Shown in pieces: positions 48,444 through 55,933 of a DNA stretch of 63,874 nt. The notes below the pieces were generated by a model. That model made no database searches. It was not told the origin of the DNA and saw nothing but the letters and a program-made list of their open reading frames with translations. Position 1 is the stretch's first letter; each line of letters begins with the position of its first letter. The DNA is from an uncultured Pelagibacteraceae bacterium (GTDB lineage: Bacteria > Pseudomonadota > Alphaproteobacteria > Pelagibacterales > Pelagibacteraceae): positions 1 to 63,874 of the forward strand of contig CACJCG010000002.1 in the NCBI GenBank assembly GCA_902591845.1, written 5' to 3'. A program made the position numbers and the translations under genes.

Positions 48444-49760
48444 TTATTCAATCTGTAATTTAATAGAATTAAAAGCATCCTGAAGAGGAATAAACAATCC
48501 AAGTCCTTCTGCACTATTTGTATTATATTTAGCAACAGAAATACCAATCACATTTCCAGACTTGTCAAATAAAGGACCTCCACTATTTCCTGGTGAAATG
48601 GATGCGTCTGCTTGAATAAATTTTAAACCTGATGTTTTGTCAACTCTGATGTTGCTAATAATTCCTTTGGTAACTGTTGTTTTAAGTGCTTCGTCAATGG
48701 GTGTGCCAGCAGCATATACATCTGATGCAATATCTGGAATTTGAAATTTTAAATAAAGTGAATTTGTTATTTTAAGAGGAACTTTTATAAGAGCTACATC
48801 TCTTGATTTACTTTTTCTGATAACTTGACCTTCTATCTCCATACCAGAGGATGTTATTATTTGAACACTGTTTGAATCTCCTACAACGTGAGCATTTGTT
48901 AATAGGTATCCATTATTACCAATAAAAAAACCAGAACCATGTCCTTGACCAATTCTTATGGTTACAATATTTGATCTCAAATTGTTTATATCAAATTCTT
49001 TTTGAGATTTACCTTGGGTAATTTTAATATTTTCTTTTGAATTATTATCATTAGTGGCAACAATCTTTTTTCCTACTGCTAGATTTCTTAATTTAATAGA
49101 TTTTGCGAAGTTTTCACTGGAGATTGCAAAAGCATTTTCGAAAACAGTTGTGATTCCCTCTTTTTCAGGTTTTTCTAACTTATAATAACCAGTGATAGTT
49201 TCATTTAGTACAATATTTTTTGTTAGCGTATTTAAAACTGACCACTCCACTGTAACTGACATTTCACCACTATATTTATTTGTTGGCAAAGCGTACCAAA
49301 AATCGTGATCTGAGCAAAAGTTACCTGTCATTTTAATAACTCTTCCGGCTATTAAATATTCAGCAGAAGATACACTTGCATTTGCATTGAATAAATCCTT
49401 AGGGTCACCTGCTATATTATACCCTAATCTAGTAAGTTCCTCATAAAAAATATCCCCAAGTTCTGTTGACCAGTCACCAAGATACTTCTTGCCTCCTGAA
49501 TAAGTTACATCACCATCCATTATTGAATAATTACAAAGATACCCTTTAGTTGTAGCCTTGGCTGGAAATGTAAATATTGTTTCGCCTCTATCAATGTCAG
49601 CTATTAATTTAGCTAGAGCAAATGTACTTTTAGACTCTTTTTTTGATATTTTAACAAACTCTCCTTTAGGCATGGTAGTATTAATAGTCTTCATTGGTTG
49701 AGTTGTATTGTAACAACCAGAAAAAATTAGAAATACTAAAAATGACAATATTATTTTCAT
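48444..49760 (-). CDS. Lipoprotein with C-terminal trypsin-like (HtrA-type) serine protease domain
   Basis: 438 residues. Lipoprotein signal with lipobox FSGC (Cys16). Residues ~40-235 form a domain with no recognised family (KYLGDWSTELGDIFYEEL, EYLIAGRVIKMTGNFC). From ~255 a trypsin-like domain follows, with GSGFFIGNNGYLLTNAHVV (His), SRDVALIKVP (Asp) and SPGNSGGPLF (Ser), so the triad is complete. There is no PDZ domain, unlike DegP. Probably an envelope-anchored periplasmic protease. It is the first gene after the displaced tRNA promoter. Confidence 0.85.
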   Translation of the reverse strand: MKIILSFLVFLIFSGCYNTTQPMKTINTTMPKGEFVKISKKESKSTFALAKLIADIDRGETIFTFPAKATTKGYLCNYSIMDGDVTYSGGKKYLGDWSTELGDIFYEELTRLGYNIAGDPKDLFNANASVSSAEYLIAGRVIKMTGNFCSDHDFWYALPTNKYSGEMSVTVEWSVLNTLTKNIVLNETITGYYKLEKPEKEGITTVFENAFAISSENFAKSIKLRNLAVGKKIVATNDNNSKENIKITQGKSQKEFDINNLRSNIVTIRIGQGHGSGFFIGNNGYLLTNAHVVGDSNSVQIITSSGMEIEGQVIRKSKSRDVALIKVPLKITNSLYLKFQIPDIASDVYAAGTPIDEALKTTVTKGIISNIRVDKTSGLKFIQADASISPGNSGGPLFDKSGNVIGISVAKYNTNSAEGLGLFIPLQDAFNSIKLQIE

Positions 49761-49961
49761 AAAAATGCACGATACTTTAAAATTAATAATGAGTCTTTAA
49801 TTTTTTATCTCTATATGTGCTGGTCTTGTGCTGATTTTTAAAAATTAATTAAACCATATTTTTTAAACATAATTGAAATCTGAATTAAAATTAAAAGATT
49901 TTATAGGATATTAAGACTACCTTGGACTAATATGGACTGCCTCGTCTGTGAATCCCTCGGC

Positions 49962-50000
49962 TTTTAAGTCCTTTGTGTCTACCAATTTCACCACGAGGGC
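49962..50000 (-). pseudogene. Truncated tRNA-Leu(TAA), 5' half only
   Basis: Identical to the first 39 nt of tRNA-Leu(TAA), from the 5' end through the anticodon loop; beyond 49962 similarity stops. It cannot form a cloverleaf. Marks the original integration site or the old 5' half of the gene. Confidence 0.9.
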
Positions 50001-50075
50001 ATTAATGAATTTCATGAGTATTTATGCTAATATTTATAATTGAACAAGTAGAATAAGTAAAATTTTTTTAATTTA
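49962..50075. repeat. Direct repeat copy B (114 bp)
   Basis: Partner of 46498-46611, shifted by 3464 bp. The promoter boxes (-35 TTGTTC 50042-50047, -10 TAAATA 50019-50024) are unchanged, so it should still fire on the minus strand into the truncated tRNA and toward the protease gene. Confidence 0.95.
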
Positions 50076-50130
50076 ATCTCTCGGTTTACGAGACCTTAGT
50101 GTATCTAGCTTTTTGCTCAGGTTCTAATTG

Positions 50131-51813
50131 TTAGTAAAAAATTGTATAACCAAAAATAACATCTTTATTTATGTCTGTATCAATAAATCTACATGGCGAT
50201 TTAGAATATCCACATAATCCTTTTTTGTTTCTATAATGTATAAATTCTCCTTTTTTATTATAAAATTTTATAACTTTACCATCAAAATTTTTATCATACA
50301 TGACTGGGTAAATTGATTTATTTTCAGTTTTTAAAATTCTATTAAAATTTTTTGCAAAAATACCTAAAAATCCAAGATAAATTATAAGTATAAAAATTGA
50401 TTTTAATTTAATCATTTTTTCTAAACTTATGTTTTTAAATAAAATAAAATACATTGTGAGAACAAAAAAAGTAAAAATATATGAACTACCGATTCTATAT
50501 ATAGGAAATTCTGCAAACCATGCAGCACAACCTAAAAGATTTATTAAGAATAAGAAAATCAAAGAGTTTCTTTTTTCTGTTTGATAATTTTTTTTAAGAC
50601 ATTTTGTAAAATAAAAAATAACAAGATTAAGTATTAAAAATATTATTACAGGTAAGGTCTTTTCTATCACTACTTTTAAATGATTTTCTGACCAAGTTTT
50701 TACCCAATTAAAATTACTAACATACTCATCAAAATACATTGAGTTATATTCTTTATTTCTATTTCCCCAATCTTTTGCCCACCCTTCGCCTTCAATTGCT
50801 GCCTGAGTCGTTCTATCTTTGCTATACCATGACGTACTTTCCATACATGAGATATTAATTGGATAAATTAAACAACCACTAATTAACAAATTTTTTAAAA
50901 ACCATAAAATTGAAAACAAAATTAAAAAAATAAAAATTTTTGATTTAATAATTTGTATTTTATCTTTGCTTAATAAAAAAAGTGCTAAGGGCATTAAAAT
51001 TGAGATTAAATAAAATGGTTTTATTAAAAAAGTAAATAAACTTGTGGACATTAGCTTATTAAAATAATTTCTATTATTTTGGTGATGTGCATGGTCTATG
51101 AAATATATTATACTCAGATAATAATATATGTGTGCTTGAGCGTCATTTCCCCAACCGCTATATCTATTGAATGAATAAATTGAAATAATTAAAAATAAAA
51201 AAACTATAAATGAACCTAATCTTAAATCTTGATTTTTAAAATCCTTTTTGAATTTTTTATAACAATAAATAAAGAAAAATGATGGAACTAAACTTATCGG
51301 AATTAGAACACCATTTGACGAAAAAAAACTATTTACATAAATGCTAGAGACATACTGATAAATTGAAATATGTCCAAATCTAGAATGTAAATTTGTAAGC
51401 CCAATTATAATTTTATCTTCATTAATAATTTTTGAATATGGCAAATGATACAATAAAGCATCAGGTCTATTTACATTTGAGTAGATAATAAAAATATATG
51501 CGATTAAAGAACTAAAGAAAATATTCTTTAGTAGTTTTAATTTTTTTTGATCAAAATATTTTAATTTGTAACCAAAAAATATTATTAATATAAAGAAAAT
51601 ATTATTTATAAACGTATTGAGTGGATAAAAAAAATTAATTAATAAAGCTATAAAACCAACAAAAATACAACCTAAAAGACCGTTTTCTTCAAAATTTTTT
51701 GTATCTTTTTTACCTAGAAAAAAATTGTTAAACAAAAATCCGCTTATTGTCAGAGTTAGACACACAACAGATATTTGAGAAAAAATTAAAAGATGTTCAT
51801 GTAAAAATTGCAT
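50131..51813 (-). CDS. Polytopic membrane protein, glycosyltransferase-like (LIC_10190-type)
   Basis: 560 residues with about 12 membrane helices. The segment NVNRPDALLYHLPYSKII after the first helices resembles the acidic loop of GT-C glycosyltransferases and of the LIC_10190 family of membrane proteins. A large loop near residue 320-350 (STSWYSKDRTTQAAIEGEGW) and a soluble C-terminal tail follow. Probably transfers or exports sugars of a surface glycan. It starts 17 bp from the divergent glycosyltransferase. The assignment is moderate. Confidence 0.6.
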   Translation of the reverse strand: MQFLHEHLLIFSQISVVCLTLTISGFLFNNFFLGKKDTKNFEENGLLGCIFVGFIALLINFFYPLNTFINNIFFILIIFFGYKLKYFDQKKLKLLKNIFFSSLIAYIFIIYSNVNRPDALLYHLPYSKIINEDKIIIGLTNLHSRFGHISIYQYVSSIYVNSFFSSNGVLIPISLVPSFFFIYCYKKFKKDFKNQDLRLGSFIVFLFLIISIYSFNRYSGWGNDAQAHIYYYLSIIYFIDHAHHQNNRNYFNKLMSTSLFTFLIKPFYLISILMPLALFLLSKDKIQIIKSKIFIFLILFSILWFLKNLLISGCLIYPINISCMESTSWYSKDRTTQAAIEGEGWAKDWGNRNKEYNSMYFDEYVSNFNWVKTWSENHLKVVIEKTLPVIIFLILNLVIFYFTKCLKKNYQTEKRNSLIFLFLINLLGCAAWFAEFPIYRIGSSYIFTFFVLTMYFILFKNISLEKMIKLKSIFILIIYLGFLGIFAKNFNRILKTENKSIYPVMYDKNFDGKVIKFYNKKGEFIHYRNKKGLCGYSKSPCRFIDTDINKDVIFGYTIFY

Positions 51814-51830
51814 GTTATATAGAATTTATT

Positions 51831-52529
51831 ATGTTAAGCATTATTATACCAGTTTATAATGAAGTAAAAACTATAGATAAAATAATTGCTAAAATAAATA
51901 AAATCAAAAATATTAAAAAACAAATTATAGTTGTCGATGATGGTTCAGACGACGGGACTACTGAAAAATTAAAAAAAATTAATAAATCATTTAAAATTGA
52001 TAAAATTATATATTGTAAAAATAATTATGGCAAAGGTCATGCAATAAGATTGGCTCAAAAAAAAATTAAAGAAAAATTTACACTCATTCAAGATGCAGAT
52101 TTAGAATACGATCCAAAAGATTATATAAAAATAATCAATATCTTAAAAAAAAAGAATTATAAAATAGTTTATGGTTCAAGAGTGTTAGGTATAAATAGAT
52201 ATTCTAAAAATAATTTTACATCGAATATTCGAGTTTTTGCAAATCATATTCTTACGATAATTTCAAATATCATTAATTCTCAAAATCTTACAGATGCTCA
52301 TACATGTTATAAAGCTTTTGACACAAAAATATTTAAAAAAATAAAATTAGAAGAAGACGGTTTTAGTTTTTGTCCTGAGGTTACAACTAAAATTTCTAAT
52401 TTAGGTCTTTATATTTATGAGGTAAGAATTTCCTATCAGGGAAGAGATTATAAATCAGGAAAAAAAATTTCATTTATGGATGGTTTTCATGCTTTATGGA
52501 CTTTAATAAAATATAAAATTAATTTTTAA
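51831..52529 (+). CDS. Glycosyltransferase family 2 (dolichyl-phosphate mannosyltransferase-like)
   Basis: 232 residues from the ATG at 51831, just before the first GT-A strand SIIIPVYNE; the open frame from 51747 would add 28 non-homologous residues and overlap the divergent gene. Motifs IVVDDGSDDGT (nucleotide-sugar Asp), IQDADLEYDP (DXD) and VYGSRV. It moves a sugar from a nucleotide donor, probably to a lipid carrier. Clear paralogue of the next gene, which converges on it with a 4 bp overlap. Confidence 0.88.
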   Translation: MLSIIIPVYNEVKTIDKIIAKINKIKNIKKQIIVVDDGSDDGTTEKLKKINKSFKIDKIIYCKNNYGKGHAIRLAQKKIKEKFTLIQDADLEYDPKDYIKIINILKKKNYKIVYGSRVLGINRYSKNNFTSNIRVFANHILTIISNIINSQNLTDAHTCYKAFDTKIFKKIKLEEDGFSFCPEVTTKISNLGLYIYEVRISYQGRDYKSGKKISFMDGFHALWTLIKYKINF

Positions 52530-53215
52530 TCAAATAAATTATATTTAATTATACATCGTAGAGCACTAATACCATCTTTCCATGTTATTTTTTTTCCCTC
52601 ACTATATTTTCTTCCAAAATAAGAAACACCAACTTCATAAATTTTTAGATTTTTTTTTGCAATTTTAGCAGTAATTTCTGGTTCAAATCCAAAACGATTT
52701 TCTTTAAGTTTTATGTCCTTTATTCTATTCGATAAAAAAGCTTTATAACATACTTCCATATCAGTTAAGTTTAAATTGGAAAGCATATTTGAAAACAGTG
52801 TTAAAAACTTATTCCCTATAGTATGCCAAAAATATAAAACTCTTCTTTCTCCTAATCCTATAAATCTAGAACCATAAACAACATCGGCTAAACCATCTAT
52901 AATTGGTTTTATTAATTTTTTATAATCTGAAGGATCATATTCTAAATCAGCATCTTGAATAATAATAATCTCACCATTTGAGGACTCAATACCTTTTCTT
53001 ATTGAATATCCTTTACCCTTATTTTTATTATTTAAAATTAACTTATCAATTTTATCTTTAAGATTTATCTCTAATTTTTTTCTTGTACCATCGGTTGAAA
53101 AATCATCAATTACAATTATTTCCTTTTCTATATCTGTTTGTAAATTAATTTTTTCTACAATTTTGGAAATTGTATTTTCTTCATTGTAACATGGAATTAT
53201 TACACTAACTTTCAT
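52526..53215 (-). CDS. Glycosyltransferase family 2 (paralogue of the preceding gene)
   Basis: 229 residues. Same motif set: SVIIPCYNEENTISKIVEKI, VIDDFSTDGT, IQDADLEYDPSDY, VYGSRFIGLGERR, and the C-terminal IYEVGVSYFGRKYSEGKKI, which parallels RISYQGRDYKSGKKI in the neighbour. Both belong to the DPM1/DPG-synthase-like group acting on polyprenyl phosphate. An internal loop (GERRVLYFWHTIGNKF) differs. Confidence 0.88.
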   Translation of the reverse strand: MKVSVIIPCYNEENTISKIVEKINLQTDIEKEIIVIDDFSTDGTRKKLEINLKDKIDKLILNNKNKGKGYSIRKGIESSNGEIIIIQDADLEYDPSDYKKLIKPIIDGLADVVYGSRFIGLGERRVLYFWHTIGNKFLTLFSNMLSNLNLTDMEVCYKAFLSNRIKDIKLKENRFGFEPEITAKIAKKNLKIYEVGVSYFGRKYSEGKKITWKDGISALRCIIKYNLFD

Positions 53216-53276
53216 ACTTCAAACTTATTAAATGGTCTTTATAATAAATTGTTAATTAATTCTATATTTAAAATTT

Positions 53277-54581
53277 TTAAATTTCTGATCTTGCTCTAAT
53301 ACGTTCATAAATTAACCTTGTTTTGATACCGAGACTGAGAAACGGTTCTGGAGGTAGCCAAGTTGGTTTATTCCTTTTTTCAATAATTTTAATCTCATCT
53401 GAAGTTTCATTACTTGCTTTAATTGCAATTTGTTCTCCAAACAAAGTTCCTACACCAATACCAGAACCATTATAACAGCCTGCTACAAATATATTTTGAT
53501 CAATTTTTTCAAATATTTGAGAACTGTTTCTTGTTCTTGATACTATCCCTGACCATGTGGATTGAATTATATCTTCTGGTAATTGTGGAAACCTTTTTTT
53601 AATACCGATTTTTTGAACAATTGATCTTTTTTCCAAGTTTGACTTAGACATTTTAAAAGGGTTATGAACCTCAGCAGTGTTTCTAATTAAAATTCTTCTA
53701 TTTTTAGTCATTCTTACTGTGGCGCCCATTGGTCTTACTGGTAAAACTCCCCACTCTTTTGGCTCGCCTATGGACTTATATTCTTTATCTGTTAATGGTC
53801 TTGTCATACTAGCTGTTAAAGTAATTGGAAAATTATATTTTTGTTTAATACCAAGTGATTTTAAAAATCCATTTGTTGCAAAAATTATTTTTTTAGTATT
53901 AATTTTTCCATTTTTAAAATTACAAGAAATAAAATCTTTAGTCTTAGTCCAATTTAACAAGCTTGAGTTTTCATATAATTGGACATTGCTTGGCAAAACA
54001 TTGATCATTGATTTAACTAATTTTCCAGGGTGTAATAAAATTCCACCTTTTGTATAAAGAGCAATATTATAAAAATTGGTACCTAGTCTTTTTAATAAGT
54101 TATCTCTATTTAATAAATTGTGTTCATAACCTAGTTGGGAAAGTATATTAGAAAAATTGATTAAAACTTTTTTATCTGATATTTTTGAAGATGCAAAAAA
54201 TTTTCCACATTCATTCCAATCACAATCAACTTGATATTCTCTAACAAATTTTTTTATAGCCTTTATTCCTAACTCATAAATATCAGATTTTTTTTTATAA
54301 TTTTCTAATTCTTTGTTTGAAACGAATCCATCGTTAAGAGTTGTGTCTACTAAATATCCAGAATTTCTTCCACTTGCACCTTCGCCTGCTAGTTGTGCAT
54401 CAACTAAAATTATTTGTTGGTCTGGATAAATTTGACCTAATTTCCTAGCAGCAGATAAGCCCGTATAACCAGCACCAATTATTAACCAATCGATGTTTAT
54501 TTTTTTTTCAACAGTTTTAATATTAGATCTATTGGTTAAATCATTAATCCAGCTGCAATTCTTGTCATTAGAAATTTCCAT
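53277..54581 (-). CDS. FAD-dependent oxidoreductase (DAO family)
   Basis: 434 residues. Rossmann motif WLIIGAGYTGLSAARKLG near residues 32-50, GEGASGRNSGYL, and a C-terminal NGSGIGVGTLFGEQIA FAD-binding stretch. Resembles gamma-glutamylputrescine oxidase and sarcosine/glycine oxidase-type enzymes that oxidise an amine C-N bond. Substrate unknown. Its presence among envelope genes is odd. It precedes nothing related in its operon direction. Confidence 0.82.
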   Translation of the reverse strand: MEISNDKNCSWINDLTNRSNIKTVEKKINIDWLIIGAGYTGLSAARKLGQIYPDQQIILVDAQLAGEGASGRNSGYLVDTTLNDGFVSNKELENYKKKSDIYELGIKAIKKFVREYQVDCDWNECGKFFASSKISDKKVLINFSNILSQLGYEHNLLNRDNLLKRLGTNFYNIALYTKGGILLHPGKLVKSMINVLPSNVQLYENSSLLNWTKTKDFISCNFKNGKINTKKIIFATNGFLKSLGIKQKYNFPITLTASMTRPLTDKEYKSIGEPKEWGVLPVRPMGATVRMTKNRRILIRNTAEVHNPFKMSKSNLEKRSIVQKIGIKKRFPQLPEDIIQSTWSGIVSRTRNSSQIFEKIDQNIFVAGCYNGSGIGVGTLFGEQIAIKASNETSDEIKIIEKRNKPTWLPPEPFLSLGIKTRLIYERIRARSEI

Positions 54582-54604
54582 TAAAAATGTTTTTCTTATC
54601 TTTA

Positions 54605-55930
54605 TTATTTTTTTAAAATTTTATTTATAGTCTTGGCAATAATTTCATAACCTTTAATATTTGGATGACCAATACTATCCAGAGGAAACAAATCTCTAGG
54701 ATTTTTTTGCTTAGAATAAACTTCCTCATGAAGATTTAAATAAGGGATACCTAAATCTGTTACAATTTTTTTAATTTCATCATCATAATTAATAAATTTC
54801 ATGTCAAAATATCTTGTAAGATTAGGAATGTAGACAAAATATAAATCTGAGTTATTAATAATAGCTAAATCACGTGTCATACTCAAAACTTTTTCGAATT
54901 CTGAGGGTATTTTCGGTTCTGGTTTAAATAGTGATCTAACTAAAAAAAGCTTTAAATGCTTAAAAAATATAAAATTCTTTTTAGTATTATTAGCAAATTT
55001 TTTTTCTAATTCGATTTGAATATTTTTTCTTAAAGATTCATCGATTTGACTCTGTTTTAGTTTTAGGTTTTGAAAATAATTAACGTTATTTAAGTACAAA
55101 ATTAAACTTTGACTGTTAATTTCATTTATTAAATCATTCAAATCTGTATCGGCGCTAAAGAACCACAATATTTTCTTAGAAATTTTTTGAGTAGGCATAT
55201 ACTCTTTTAAAATAGCATACTGAGTTAGTGGGCCTGATCCTCTAATACCTAGATTTAATACACCTTTATTTGTAATTTTTCGTAATACAGATGAAATATC
55301 ATGAGGTCTATTTACGCATGCTCCATGAACAGAAGAGTCTCCTAAAACTATATATTCATATAATTGCTTATCCCACTCATCATCTGGATTGTTAAATCCA
55401 TATCTGTCACTTTTATAATTTGAGTAATATCCAAGTTCATTACAAAACAAAGTATTTGTATTAGATATCCCAGAGAAAGAAATTAAATTTTTACCATTAA
55501 AAAAGTGAGTTTTGGTCATAAAAGAAATAACTAACTCAGGATCATCCTTTTTTAAATCTATATAAGCTTCATAAGGGGTTCTACTATCAAATTTTTTATT
55601 TAAATTTTCTTTCTCAAATTTAGATTTTGCATAATTTAATTGATTAGCTACATCATAATTTTTCTTTAATAAAAGAAAGATTTCAAAAGAGTAGAGGCTA
55701 AATGCTGTAGTACATAAAATTATAGCTAAATAAATTTTTATTACTTCACTTAAATAAATAAATAAAATTGAAAAAATTAAAAATACTAATGATATGATGT
55801 AATAAATTAAATAAAATTCTCTATTATTACCATTATAATAAATCTCCGACCTGTAAAATGTATATGCTAATAAAAAAAACGAAATAAATAAAATAATTAT
55901 TGAGAAAATTTTTAAAAATTTTATTTGCAC
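54605..55930 (-). CDS. Membrane-anchored SGNH/GDSL hydrolase-like protein
   Basis: 441 residues. Three N-terminal membrane helices (~6-24, 36-60, 64-88) are followed by a soluble domain with GDSSVHG (block I Ser) and DSIGHPNIKGYEI (block V Asp/His). It may be an esterase or acetyl-transferase-associated protein for surface glycans. It lies 3 bp after the carbamoyltransferase stop, so it belongs to the same operon. Its exact reaction is not known. Confidence 0.75.
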   Translation of the reverse strand: MQIKFLKIFSIIILFISFFLLAYTFYRSEIYYNGNNREFYLIYYIISLVFLIFSILFIYLSEVIKIYLAIILCTTAFSLYSFEIFLLLKKNYDVANQLNYAKSKFEKENLNKKFDSRTPYEAYIDLKKDDPELVISFMTKTHFFNGKNLISFSGISNTNTLFCNELGYYSNYKSDRYGFNNPDDEWDKQLYEYIVLGDSSVHGACVNRPHDISSVLRKITNKGVLNLGIRGSGPLTQYAILKEYMPTQKISKKILWFFSADTDLNDLINEINSQSLILYLNNVNYFQNLKLKQSQIDESLRKNIQIELEKKFANNTKKNFIFFKHLKLFLVRSLFKPEPKIPSEFEKVLSMTRDLAIINNSDLYFVYIPNLTRYFDMKFINYDDEIKKIVTDLGIPYLNLHEEVYSKQKNPRDLFPLDSIGHPNIKGYEIIAKTINKILKK

Positions 55931-55933
55931 AAA

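Larger units (their letters stand above)
46498..50075. mobile_element. Putative island integrated at tRNA-Leu(TAA), no integrase
   Basis: The island spans between two 114-bp direct repeats that break in the tRNA anticodon loop, a common crossover site for tyrosine recombinases. Unlike the usual case, the 5' half and promoter, not the 3' half, are duplicated. Inside are four minus-strand genes, none of them housekeeping. Additional end structure: a 14-bp inverted repeat (46640-46653 with 49897-49910) and a 16-bp direct repeat (46664-46679 with 49859-49874). No recombinase is present, so it is a remnant or needs one in trans. An alternative is a simple tandem duplication with later insertion. 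Confidence 0.7.
49761..50130. other. 370-bp intergenic stretch at the island's right end
   Basis: No credible gene. It holds the 16-bp direct repeat (49859-49874), the inverted repeat arm (49897-49910), a close direct repeat of ggact (tggactaatatggactgcc, 49923-49941), and the truncated tRNA-Leu with its promoter. A weak 5-bp hairpin (50079-50093) has no T-run. Confidence 0.7.

Noticed and set aside
49840..49880. A tiny frame (MFKKYGLINF) on the minus strand at the island's right end, next to the 16-bp repeat.
   Set aside because: Only ten codons, closed upstream by stops, no ribosome-binding site; probably part of the repeat.
50077..50093. Hairpin tctcg/cgaga downstream of the membrane protein gene as a terminator.
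   Set aside because: Only 5 bp of stem and no T-run on either strand.
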